Positions 34,135 through 41,803 of a stretch of 64,000 nt of DNA are shown piece after piece. A program made the position numbers and the translations under genes. Below the pieces are notes generated by a model, which was not told the origin of the DNA, did no database searches, and saw only the letters and a list, made by a program, of their open reading frames with translations. Numbering within the stretch: position 1 is the stretch's first letter; every line of letters starts with the position of its first letter. The stretch comes from Nocardia jejuensis NBRC 103114 (GTDB lineage: Bacteria > Actinomycetota > Actinomycetes > Mycobacteriales > Mycobacteriaceae), in assembly GCF_001613145.1 (NCBI RefSeq), contig NZ_BDBU01000002.1, positions 248,001-312,000 on the forward strand. Reading direction: 5' to 3'.

Positions 34135-35418
34135 CTAGCGGTTGACGTAGCTCAGGAGGCCGCCGAGTTCCTCACTCGCGATGAAGACCGTCCGGACGCT
34201 GAACATGGCTTCCTCGACGTGTGCGAGGCAACCCCAGGCCGAATCTCCCCAGGAATCGGCGATTTTCAGCTCCGCGGGCTCGGTGCATCCGGCCGCGCCG
34301 CCGAGTTGGCAGTGTTCGGGATGCGGGCGGGCGGCGTGGGTGGCGGCGGCGGTGCGCATGGCGGCGGCCAGCTCGGCGGCGGCACTCGCGCGCTCTTCGG
34401 CCTCGGCTCGCAACCGCTGTTCGGCGCGCATCGCGCGCGCCAGTTCGTCGCGGGCGGCCACGGCGCGGGCCTCGGCGTCGAGCTTGGCCTGTTCGATGTG
34501 GTGGCGTTCGATGGCCAGGCTCGCGGTGTCGGCGAACAGTCGCGCCAGAGCGAGGTCGCTGTCCTGGGGTGTGCGGGGAACGCGGTGGTACATGGCGAAG
34601 GTGCCCAGCAGGCTGCCGTCGCGTCCCAGGATCGGTGTCGACCAGCAGGCGGCGAGTCCGGCCTCCTCGGCCAAGCCGCGGAAGTCGTCCCAGAACGGGT
34701 CGGTTCCGATATCGGTGACGATGACCGGCACACGGCGGTGCGCGGCGGTGCCGCAGGATCCGACCGCCTCGCCGGTGGCGATCCCGTCGATGGCGCGGTT
34801 GTAGAACTCCGGCAGGCTGGGGGCCGCGCCGTGCCGCAGGTGCAGGCCGTCGGGGTCGGCGAGCAGGACCGATACCAGGACCTGATCGGGCGCGAGAACC
34901 TCGATGCTGCGGGCCATTCCGTCGAGCACCTCGGACAGCGGTGCATCGCGGGCGATCTGCTCGAGCAGCGCGCGCTGTTCCGCGGTGAGCCGTTGCGCGT
35001 GTTTGATCTGGGTGGTCTCCACACCGATGACCCGGGTTCCGATCACGGCGCCCTCGGCGTCTCGGCGGGGTTCGAAGGCGAAATCGAAGAAGACGTCCCG
35101 CGCCTGCTCCGCCGCCCCGACCACCACCCGGATGTCGCGGCCGGTACTCGGCTCGCCGGTGCGGTACACCGCGTCCAGCGCGCCGAGGAGCTCCCGGCCG
35201 ATCGACGCGTCGAGTAGTCCGGCGATCGGTGCTCCCACGTCGACGCCGGTGCGCCCGAGCGCGGCGAGGAAGGCCGGGTTCGCTTCGTGGAGGACATGTT
35301 CGGGGCCGTCGAAGTCGGCGAAGAGCGCCAGGGACTGTCCGAACAAAGCCCGCAGATCCTGATCGGCGGCGGGTGGAGAGTCGGCTGACACGGCCGGACG
35401 ACTCGAAGCTGCGGTCAT
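34135..35418 (-). CDS. PAS-GAF sensor protein with coiled coil, 427 aa
   Basis: Signalling protein without an output domain that I can name. A PAS-like segment spans about residues 20-135 (LRALFGQSLALFADFDGPEH, IGRELLGALDAVYRTGEPS), a GAF domain 145-305 (LLEQIARDAPLSEVLDGMAR, GSCGTAAHRRVPVIVTDIGT, LAACWSTPILGRDGSLLGTF), and an Ala/Glu/Arg coiled coil to 360. The C-terminal 65 residues contain HPEHCQLGGAAGC and WGDSAWGCLAHVEEAM, close to mycobacterial-type C-terminal domains, with two His/Cys sites. Start at 35418. Confidence 0.8.
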   Translation of the reverse strand: MTAASSRPAVSADSPPAADQDLRALFGQSLALFADFDGPEHVLHEANPAFLAALGRTGVDVGAPIAGLLDASIGRELLGALDAVYRTGEPSTGRDIRVVVGAAEQARDVFFDFAFEPRRDAEGAVIGTRVIGVETTQIKHAQRLTAEQRALLEQIARDAPLSEVLDGMARSIEVLAPDQVLVSVLLADPDGLHLRHGAAPSLPEFYNRAIDGIATGEAVGSCGTAAHRRVPVIVTDIGTDPFWDDFRGLAEEAGLAACWSTPILGRDGSLLGTFAMYHRVPRTPQDSDLALARLFADTASLAIERHHIEQAKLDAEARAVAARDELARAMRAEQRLRAEAEERASAAAELAAAMRTAAATHAARPHPEHCQLGGAAGCTEPAELKIADSWGDSAWGCLAHVEEAMFSVRTVFIASEELGGLLSYVNR

Positions 35419-35566
35419 GTCGGTCGCCTCTCACTGTGTGTAGCTGCACTGATCGCCTGGATCGCCGACCGGACCCGAACGCTACCGGGATCGAATCGAC
35501 TGGCACAAACCCGCAATCAGTGCTGACCTGCATGGGAGGCGTGAGCGGAACGGAGAGCGCGCGAAG

Positions 35567-35815
35567 TCATCGGTTCGTCACGCGCTGACGATTGCGCAGG
35601 TATTCGACCGCCGTCCAGGCGAATCCGGCGATCACCGCGACGGAGGCGGCGATGGTGCCACTCAGGGCCCGGATCGGGGACGGGCCGGTCGCGGTGGTGA
35701 ATGTCCAGGCCAGAGTGAGGACTCCGAACAGCAGTAGCGTCAGTCCCGGCCAGTTGATGCTGTCCAGGACGGTGTCCTGGGTCCGGCCGATCGGTGCGGT
35801 AGCTGCATGCGTCAT
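35567..35815 (-). CDS. UsfY-like small membrane protein, 82 aa
   Basis: Two-helix membrane protein (WPGLTLLLFGVLTLAWTFTT and IAASVAVIAGFAWTAVEYLR). Size, layout and the conserved WPG near the first helix and short basic tail (RNRQRVTNR) resemble UsfY, encoded next to sigF operons in mycobacteria. ATG 35815 has AAGGAGAG upstream and a near-consensus SigF-type element 48 bases above. The family assignment is tentative. Confidence 0.6.
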   Translation of the reverse strand: MTHAATAPIGRTQDTVLDSINWPGLTLLLFGVLTLAWTFTTATGPSPIRALSGTIAASVAVIAGFAWTAVEYLRNRQRVTNR

Positions 35816-35862
35816 CCGAGGCTCTCCTTGCGATGGCGGGTTGTCGGTATCCGTGGGTCGAG

Positions 35863-35886
35863 TGCCCCGTCGGCGCGGATCGAAAC
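35863..35886 (-). promoter_or_regulatory. near-consensus SigF-type promoter
   Basis: Minus-strand GTTT, 15-base spacer, GGGCA (one mismatch in the -10), 48 bases upstream of the UsfY-like start. Confidence 0.45.
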
Positions 35887-35968
35887 GAGCAACCGGGTGA
35901 TCTCCATTACCGCGCCGTGATGGCGGAGCGCCCCGCTGCTCGGGGGCGCTCCGCCATCGGTGAGGGGC

Positions 35969-36967
35969 CTAGGCGTGTCGCCCGGGTGTGGTGCCGACCG
36001 TGAACGGGCGGGCCCGCTCGCTCAGCGACGCCAGATGCGCACCGGCGGTGTGCATCGGCCCGGCCGTGCCCATACCCGATCGCGCCGTGCCCATACCCGA
36101 TCGCGCTGCCGGTTGGTTCACGGCTCCCGTCGTGGTCGCCGAATTGTGCTGATGGCGACGGCCTTTCGTGACGAGGGCCGCGAGACCACCCGCGGCGGCC
36201 GCGATCACGAGCCCGATGGGCAGGGCCCACCACTTCGTGTTGGAACTCGAACTCGACGCGGCGGCCGTGCCCGCGGCCATCGAGTCACCGGGGGGAGCGC
36301 CGGGCGCGGATACGTCGAGACCGCTGAGCTGACCGGCGATATCGGGCGGGGTGGTGACGAATCCACCGGCCTGACTCCACTGGATCTGCACCGGTTCCCC
36401 GCTCTGGCCGGTGAACGTCTGGCTGTACACACCGTTGTCGAGGGTCGTGTCGCTCATCGGCGCGCCCAGCGCTCCGTCGGTCGCGTGCAGGTGCGACCAC
36501 GCGGTCCGGATCGGACCGCGCACCAGCCACGCCCCGTTCTGCGGACTCCACTGGATGGTGGCCCCATCGGCCGCGGAGAACTCGCTGAAGCGGGCGGTGC
36601 CGGCGACCGCGGCATCCGACTCGTCATTGGTCGGGTAGCCCAGCCCGGCGTTCGGGCCGCCGAGTGCCAGGTACTTGTCCAGGATCGCGCCGTACATCAC
36701 CTTCGCGCCGGTGTCGGCGGAGTAGATGATCTTGCCGCCCTGATAGTCCTGTGCGGCGCCGTCGGGTCCGAACGCGTAGAGGGCCCCGACCTTGTCACCG
36801 AGCGGCGTGGACGCGCCGCCCTTGTCCTGATAGTGCGCGTCGATCGCGGCCGCGGCCCCGGGTGGCTGTGCCGTCGCGGTCGGGCCGAGCAGCAGGCCGG
36901 TACCCGAGGCCACGATCAACGCGGCGACCGCGGCCATGCCGGAGAAGGATCGCTTCCACTGTGTCAT
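35969..36967 (-). CDS. LGFP-repeat exported protein with C-terminal anchor
   Basis: 332-residue envelope protein. Signal peptide at about 1-34 (MAAVAALIVASGTGLLLG then TATA). Four or so LGFP-type repeats (PF08310) follow: ASTPLGDKVGALYAFG, GLGYPTNDESDAAVAG, GALGAPMSDTTLDNGV and partial copies, ending near residue 215. A transmembrane helix (WWALPIGLVIAAAAGGLAAL) and a cytoplasmic tail with two GMGTA copies follow. LGFP repeats are thought to help wall attachment in mycolata. ATG 36967 overlaps the upstream gene stop (ATGA); third gene of an operon. Confidence 0.85.
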   Translation of the reverse strand: MTQWKRSFSGMAAVAALIVASGTGLLLGPTATAQPPGAAAAIDAHYQDKGGASTPLGDKVGALYAFGPDGAAQDYQGGKIIYSADTGAKVMYGAILDKYLALGGPNAGLGYPTNDESDAAVAGTARFSEFSAADGATIQWSPQNGAWLVRGPIRTAWSHLHATDGALGAPMSDTTLDNGVYSQTFTGQSGEPVQIQWSQAGGFVTTPPDIAGQLSGLDVSAPGAPPGDSMAAGTAAASSSSSNTKWWALPIGLVIAAAAGGLAALVTKGRRHQHNSATTTGAVNQPAARSGMGTARSGMGTAGPMHTAGAHLASLSERARPFTVGTTPGRHA

Positions 36968-37224
36968 GACTGAACTCCCGCCTTGGGTTTCCGTACGAGT
37001 CCGAGCACTGCCGAGAACAGCGCGCCCACCACGCCGCCACCCGCGACCTGAGCGAGGATCTGGCCGAAATCCAAGCCGCTTCCGGTGGCGGATTCGATGA
37101 TCGCGCCGGTGATCCCGCCACCGACCGCACCGGCGACACCGTGGGCGAGCGGCCCGAACGGGCTCTTCGCACCACCGATTCCGCCGCCGACGACACCTCC
37201 GAGAAGACCGAGTAACCACTCCAT
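36964..37224 (-). CDS. Gly/Ala-rich membrane protein, 86 aa
   Basis: Highly hydrophobic small protein with glycine-zipper pattern (LLGLLGGVVGGGIGG, GVAGAVGGGITGAIIESATG, GQILAQVAGGGVVGALFSAV), probably two or three helices. Resembles glycine-zipper membrane proteins but no family is assigned. ATG 37224 has AGGAGGA upstream, and its stop overlaps the LGFP gene start. Middle gene of the PRC-barrel operon. Confidence 0.75.
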   Translation of the reverse strand: MEWLLGLLGGVVGGGIGGAKSPFGPLAHGVAGAVGGGITGAIIESATGSGLDFGQILAQVAGGGVVGALFSAVLGLVRKPKAGVQS

Positions 37225-37261
37225 GATTCCTCCTGGTGATCAGCTGATTGGGTACGAAAAG

Positions 37262-37759
37262 CTATGCGCCACGGTATGTTTCGTCGGTACCGCCGCGTTC
37301 GTTCGCGATCCGTTCCGTGCGGGCGGTTCCCGGGACGAACGGCTCACGCTCGGAGTTCAGCAAACTCTCGGCACCGGCGCGGCCGTAGGTCATCGGCTCG
37401 TCGGCGGCATTCCGGATCCGCGGATCCACGGTCATCGCGTTGCCGCGTCGCTGACCGCTGTCGTAGTAGGTGAGCAGGTCTCGTTCGGCCTGTGGTTCGA
37501 GCCTGCCGTCGTGCTCGACATACGGCGCCCCGCGCACCTGATCGCGGTCGACCCGCACCCGCAGCGAGTTGTCCTCGGGCTGGTACTGGGCACCTGCCAG
37601 CGGTGTCAGCGCCTGGTCGCCGGCCATAGTGACCGATACCGCCGCCCACGTCGCGGTGCCGGACTCGTTATCGATATAGAAGCCTTCGACCTGTCCGATC
37701 TCGGCTCCGGAGATGTCTCGCACCGTGCAGCCGATCAGGGATTCCAACGTTTTCGCCAT
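37262..37759 (-). CDS. PRC-barrel domain protein, 165 aa
   Basis: PRC-barrel fold at residues 1-75 (SLIGCTVRDISGAEIGQVEG, DNESGTATWAAVSVTM) followed by a hydrophilic second half (YVEHDGRLEPQAERDLLTYY, and a late GRAGAESLLNSEREPF). Such proteins recur in stress operons of actinobacteria, perhaps as scaffolds; role unknown. ATG 37759 has GGAGGA upstream. First gene of a three-gene operon with 37 bases to the Gly-rich gene. An exact SigF-type promoter lies 97 bases upstream. Confidence 0.88.
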   Translation of the reverse strand: MAKTLESLIGCTVRDISGAEIGQVEGFYIDNESGTATWAAVSVTMAGDQALTPLAGAQYQPEDNSLRVRVDRDQVRGAPYVEHDGRLEPQAERDLLTYYDSGQRRGNAMTVDPRIRNAADEPMTYGRAGAESLLNSEREPFVPGTARTERIANERGGTDETYRGA

Positions 37760-38200
37760 GATCTGTCCTCCGAGTCGGCGGCGTTCCGATCGGGGTTGCC
37801 CCGGCGGAGTGCCGCGTGGGAAACGATCTGGTCTCAGCGTGCTGCGTACACGCGCATACCCTGCGAATCGTCTGTCAAACATTCAGCAAACATCGCGCCG
37901 GTGTGCGCACTTACGGCGGTTGCCGACAGTCTGATCGAGCGGCGTCGCCGGTTCGGGTCGTTGCTCGAGTCGAGGTCGGGCACCCTCGACGGGAGATCGG
38001 TGCGGGGAACTCGGAGTGTCGACGCTGACATTGTTCGCCGCCGGGGATGTCACGGCGACACCGCACGCGGCCGGTCCGACTCCGTCGAGGACCTGAACCC
38101 GGCGGAAGATCGCCCGGTTCGCCCCTGTGAGCACGGCGGTGGATCCGGTCGGTGGCCACGGATCACACGCCGCGAGAATCAGGTGGTGTTCCCCGGATGA
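37760..38200. other. 441-base gap
   Basis: Contains the SigF-type promoter at 37857-37880; otherwise no gene or hairpin recognised between the PRC-barrel operon and the SnoaL-like gene. Confidence 0.45.
37857..37880 (-). promoter_or_regulatory. SigF-type promoter for the PRC-barrel operon
   Basis: Minus-strand GTTT, 15-base spacer, GGGTA followed by T: the full GTTT-N15-GGGTAT consensus. The start codon is 98 bases downstream. Confidence 0.78.
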
Positions 38201-38680
38201 TCAGCGAGTCTGCGCGATGTTCCCGGAATAGCCTGTCCGCCACAGGATTCGGTTGGCGACCTGGGCGATCCGCCAGCCGTCGGGGGTGCGCAGCAGCTCC
38301 GCGGTGATGACACCGCCCGCGGTGAACGAGCGATCGAGCATGCTCGCACCGGCCGGCATGTCCTTCCAGAGGTGGATCGCCACCATATTGGCTCGAAGGG
38401 TGGCCGTATCGCCGTCGATCTCCACATGGTGGCCGGTGAGCAGGTGCTGAGATCCCTCGAAGCGGGTGAAGCTGTCGGCGTGACTGTGCGCGATGGTCTC
38501 CGGGCCGGTCATGGCGACGCCGTTGGGCCGGACGACCTTCGCGTCGGAGGTGAAGATTCGTTCGAAGCGGGACAGGTCGAACTGCTTCTCGTCCAGGGCG
38601 CGGAAGTAGCTGTCGAACACCCGGGTGATCCGCGCGGTGTCGAGCAGATCACGCAGTTCGGTCTCGTCTGATGTCGTCAT
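38201..38680 (-). CDS. SnoaL-like (NTF2 fold) protein, 159 aa
   Basis: SnoaL_4-type cone-fold protein: LLDTARITRVFDSYFRALDE helix, FERIFTSDAKVV, MTGPETIAHSHADSFTRFEG, SQHLLTGHHVEIDGDTATLR and DGWRIAQVANRILWRTGYSG at the end. The His in QHLLTGH is typical. These act as isomerases, cyclases or small-molecule binders; no specific function. ATG 38680. Confidence 0.85.
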   Translation of the reverse strand: MTTSDETELRDLLDTARITRVFDSYFRALDEKQFDLSRFERIFTSDAKVVRPNGVAMTGPETIAHSHADSFTRFEGSQHLLTGHHVEIDGDTATLRANMVAIHLWKDMPAGASMLDRSFTAGGVITAELLRTPDGWRIAQVANRILWRTGYSGNIAQTR

Positions 38681-38777
38681 GGGATCGAGTATGCCCAAAG
38701 TCCTTCTGCAATGGCCGATTCGACGATCGCGAGCAGCGGCCACGACAGCGCGCGGGGCCGCTGCCGGCGTCTCGCTC

Positions 38778-39170
38778 TCAGGCCTCGGCGATGACGACCA
38801 GATAGGAATCCGGGTCACGCAGCCAGATCTCGCGGTGCCCGGAGTTGGGGTTGCGGTGCACATCGGTCTCGATCGACACCGCGGCACTGCCGATCCGTGC
38901 CACCAGAGCGTCGAAGTCGTCGGCTTCGAACCACAGCGCGAGGCCGTTGCCCACCGGCTGGTTCGGATCGCCGATCGTGCCGTGATGGTGCCCGCAGTCG
39001 AGCCGGTGCAACTGCATGATCATCTGCCCGTCGACCGTGAGCTGCTCGTACTCGGACCCGCCGTGTCCGCCGGCCGCGCCGAGTACCCGCTGGTACCACC
39101 CACTGGAGGCGATCACATCGCGGACGGCGATCATCGGTTGCGGTCGTATCGAAGGCGATCTGTTGGTCAT
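38778..39170 (-). CDS. VOC-family (glyoxalase/bleomycin resistance fold) protein, 130 aa
   Basis: Vicinal oxygen chelate fold with two beta-alpha-beta-beta-beta modules: PMIAVRDVIASSGWYQRVLG, then MIMQLHRLDC, NGLALWFEADDFDALVARIG, and the final GHREIWLRDPDSYLVVIAE with Glu/Asp ligand region. Metal-ligand candidates His55 and Glu at the end. Substrate unknown. Start ATG 39170. Confidence 0.85.
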   Translation of the reverse strand: MTNRSPSIRPQPMIAVRDVIASSGWYQRVLGAAGGHGGSEYEQLTVDGQMIMQLHRLDCGHHHGTIGDPNQPVGNGLALWFEADDFDALVARIGSAAVSIETDVHRNPNSGHREIWLRDPDSYLVVIAEA

Positions 39171-39371
39171 GGTTCGCAGGGTAGCCAGCTCGATGCCGCT
39201 GCCGCTTGTACGAATGCGAAGTGCCGCGCCGCGGTCCGGCCGAGCGTGCGGATCGACGGTTCGATCTCCGCGCGGTGTGGCGCAACGCGGTTGCGCGGCT
39301 TCGGGGGTCGAATAGGACGGTTCGCTGGACTGGGGTAGCCAGTCGGCCGTGACGAGGAAGGGTCGGTGTAG

Positions 39372-39782
39372 ATGTTTCCTGAAAGTCGGTGGATGGGTCG
39401 GGGTTTGCTGGTGTGCATGGCCAGTGTGATGGTGACCCTGCTGGGATTGGCGATCGCGGGCTTCGAAGCCACGGTGCACAGTCTCGAGCACGTCAGCGCC
39501 ACGGGCGCGGACGGGTCGGTGCACGCGACCTACAGCTGCGAACACGCCTCGGGCGCCGAAGCCGTGCAGTTCACGATCCACGACGGGGGAACCGAGCCCG
39601 ATCGCGCGTGGGTCCACGCGATCTGCGACGGTGAGAAGCGCACCGCCAGTGTGCGACTCTCGGACCCGACGCACAATTCGCCCGGCACCCAGATTCTGGT
39701 GTGGCTGACCGGTGAGCACGGCGCGCCCGAAGCCGACCGGATCGGCAATCACGCGCGGGTGACGGTGGGGGAGCAGCTCTAG
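39372..39782 (+). CDS. membrane-anchored hypothetical protein, 136 aa
   Basis: One N-terminal signal-anchor helix (LLVCMASVMVTLLGLAIAGF, about 12-31) followed by an extracytoplasmic domain with beta character and two Cys (SCEHASGAEAVQFTIHDGGT; AICDGEKRTASVRLSD) likely forming a disulfide. No family recognised. Start ATG 39372. Confidence 0.65.
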   Translation: MFPESRWMGRGLLVCMASVMVTLLGLAIAGFEATVHSLEHVSATGADGSVHATYSCEHASGAEAVQFTIHDGGTEPDRAWVHAICDGEKRTASVRLSDPTHNSPGTQILVWLTGEHGAPEADRIGNHARVTVGEQL

Positions 39783-39946
39783 CCGGATCGAACAGGTTCT
39801 GCGGCAGTAATTCTCGATGACAGCGGCGGACTCGGCGCACTGCCGGGCCCGCCGTTGTCGCCCAGGGAAGTGCGCGCGCTGCTGCCCCGCTCGGGTGCCG
39901 GTCCATGCGGCGGCCGCCGTGGTGCGCGGACCTCGCGCGCCCGCGG

Positions 39947-40777
39947 TCAGGCCGGGTCGGTCACGCCGGTGGTGTCACGCTCGGTGAAAACCTCACGCGC
40001 GGCGGCGATTCCGTTGAGGGCGGCGGGGAATCCCGCGTACACGGCCATCTGGATGATCGTCTCGACGGCTTGGGTGCGGGTGCCGCCGACGTTGAGCAGC
40101 CCGTGCAGATGGACCCGCAGCTGAGGTCCGGCGGTGCCCAGGGCGGTGCACGCGGCGATGGTGGCGAGTTCGCGGTCCCGGAGGTTCAGCCCCTCGCGAG
40201 AGTAGACGTCGGCGAACGCGAATTCGACGATGTAGCGGCCGAGGTCGGGCGCGATATCGGACAGTGAGCGGATCACGGCGTCCCCGGCACGGCCGTCGAT
40301 GCGGGCCAGCTGAGTCAGACCGCGCTCGTAGCGTTGCCGGGAGGTCTCCTCGGGGTGATGGGTGCCCGGTGCCGGGGTGGAGTCGAGATCCGGGCGCGCT
40401 GCGAAGGCGGCGCGGGCGGCGGTGAGGCCGTTGAGGGCCGCGGGGAATCCGGCGTAGACACTGGTGTGGATGATGACCTCGACGATCTCGGCCGGGGTGA
40501 GCCCGAGGGTCAGGGCCGCGTCGATGTGAAAGCGCAGTTGTGGTGCGGCATTGCCCAGTGCGGTCAGGGCCGCGACGGTGGCGATCTGGCGCTGCGCGAG
40601 AGTCAATCCGGGGCGGGCGTAGATATCGCCGTACGCGAACTCCGCCGTCATGCGAGCGAGATCCGGTGCGATGTCGTCCAACCCGGCCAGCACGGCCGGA
40701 CCCGAGGGGCCCGACACCTGGCGGAGAACCTCGAGGCCGAGCTCGTAGCGGTCGGTGGCCGGGGCCGATGTCGTCAT
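39947..40777 (-). CDS. tandem carboxymuconolactone decarboxylase-like protein
   Basis: 276 residues made of two CMD/AhpD-fold repeats: ALTALGNAAPQLRFHIDAAL with VEVIIHTSVYAGFPAALNGL, and ACTALGTAGPQLRVHLHGLL with VETIIQMAVYAGFPAALNGI. Neither contains the CxxC of AhpD, so a peroxidase role is unlikely; gamma-carboxymuconolactone decarboxylase-type or 4-oxalocrotonate-related chemistry is possible. ATG 40777 has GAAGAGAG upstream. A textbook MerR-type promoter precedes it. Confidence 0.88.
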   Translation of the reverse strand: MTTSAPATDRYELGLEVLRQVSGPSGPAVLAGLDDIAPDLARMTAEFAYGDIYARPGLTLAQRQIATVAALTALGNAAPQLRFHIDAALTLGLTPAEIVEVIIHTSVYAGFPAALNGLTAARAAFAARPDLDSTPAPGTHHPEETSRQRYERGLTQLARIDGRAGDAVIRSLSDIAPDLGRYIVEFAFADVYSREGLNLRDRELATIAACTALGTAGPQLRVHLHGLLNVGGTRTQAVETIIQMAVYAGFPAALNGIAAAREVFTERDTTGVTDPA

Positions 40778-40835
40778 CGCTGCACTCTCTTCCGGTGTGG
40801 TCTCCGGGTTTTCCCGCCGGAGGCGTCCGAGAAGA

Positions 40836-40866
40836 ACGCTACGAGTTGGAGTGGACTCCATGTCAA
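40836..40866 (-). promoter_or_regulatory. MerR-type promoter/operator
   Basis: On the minus strand: -35 TTGACA (40861-40866), -10 TAGCGT (40836-40841), separated by 19 bases, with the palindrome TGGAGT-CC-ACTCCA inside the spacer. The over-long spacer with a centred operator is diagnostic of MerR-family activation. No MerR gene is visible in the window. Confidence 0.75.
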
Positions 40867-40947
40867 ACCGCGCGGCGCAGCTCGATCGGGTCCACCTCGC
40901 GGCGCGGCCGAACCGGCCGGCGGCACACACTCCGGGATCGTGCGGTG

Positions 40948-40981
40948 CGGTGCCGGAGATGGGGCGGTGCCGGAGATGGGG
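40948..40981. repeat. tandem 17-base repeat, two copies
   Basis: CGGTGCCGGAGATGGGG occurs twice head to tail at 40948-40964 and 40965-40981, in the 465-base gap 40778-41242 that otherwise holds only the MerR-type promoter. Confidence 0.7.
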
Positions 40982-41242
40982 CGGCGTGGACCGGAGAAAC
41001 CACTCGAGGTCGCCGGTCGTGATCGGTTGCGGAGCACAGGGTTCGGAATCGAATTCCGTATCGTGAGGCGGGCATTCGGGTGCGCAGGATTCCTGTCGGA
41101 CGGCACGGCGCCATGCGAATTGCTGGACGGTAGCGAAATGTCCAGGTATGGATATCGGTACCGTCGTCCGGGTGGGGAATCCCGGTCGGCCCAGCGGCCG
41201 AGTCGGGCCGGGCGGCGACGGGCCGTTTTTCGGGCTATTGGG

Positions 41243-41536
41243 CTACTGGGCGATTTCGAGGGCGAGCTCGCGCAACCATTGCACGCCGCTGGCGCGCAAT
41301 GCCTCGGGGCCCGAGGCGCCATTGGCCTCGGCCACGGACAGCAGCAGCAGTTCGTTGAGATACAACTGGCCGCGGATGAGGTGAATACGTCCGGTCTCGT
41401 CGAGGTCGGTGATCCTGCGGCCGATGTACTCCGCTTGCGCGTCGCGTGCGTCGTCACCTTCGGAGACCCACATGGTGAGCAGTTCGATGGCGGCACTGAT
41501 GACTTGGGCGGCATTGGTGGGTTCCGGCGAGGTCAC
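41243..41536 (-). CDS. hypothetical protein, 97 aa
   Basis: Short helical soluble protein (AAQVISAAIELLTMWVSEGD, RITDLDETGRIHLIRGQLYL, NELLLLSVAEANGASG). GTG 41536 has no ribosome site, so it may be translated from a leaderless transcript. No family recognised. Lies 267 bases upstream (divergent) of the NRPS gene. Confidence 0.6.
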   Translation of the reverse strand: MTSPEPTNAAQVISAAIELLTMWVSEGDDARDAQAEYIGRRITDLDETGRIHLIRGQLYLNELLLLSVAEANGASGPEALRASGVQWLRELALEIAQ

Positions 41537-41803
41537 CCCAAAACGGTAACTCTAAATTTGCTGTAAATCGTGAAGCCACGCTATTCGGTCGTTGCCACGG
41601 CATTTCGGTCGTCAATTCCCGAATCGGGATATCCGGCGTGCGAGGGAATTGTCGGCGATACCCGTCGGGGAGGCCTCGCAATGGCGCCCGGTGAGAGTGA
41701 GTTCGACGGTCGGTCGGCGGTTCGCGGATGGTCGACCGGCGCGCATGCAGTAGGTTTCGGCGCGACGGTTCGATCGATGGTGCTCGGGGCGTGAGGAGAC
41801 ACG

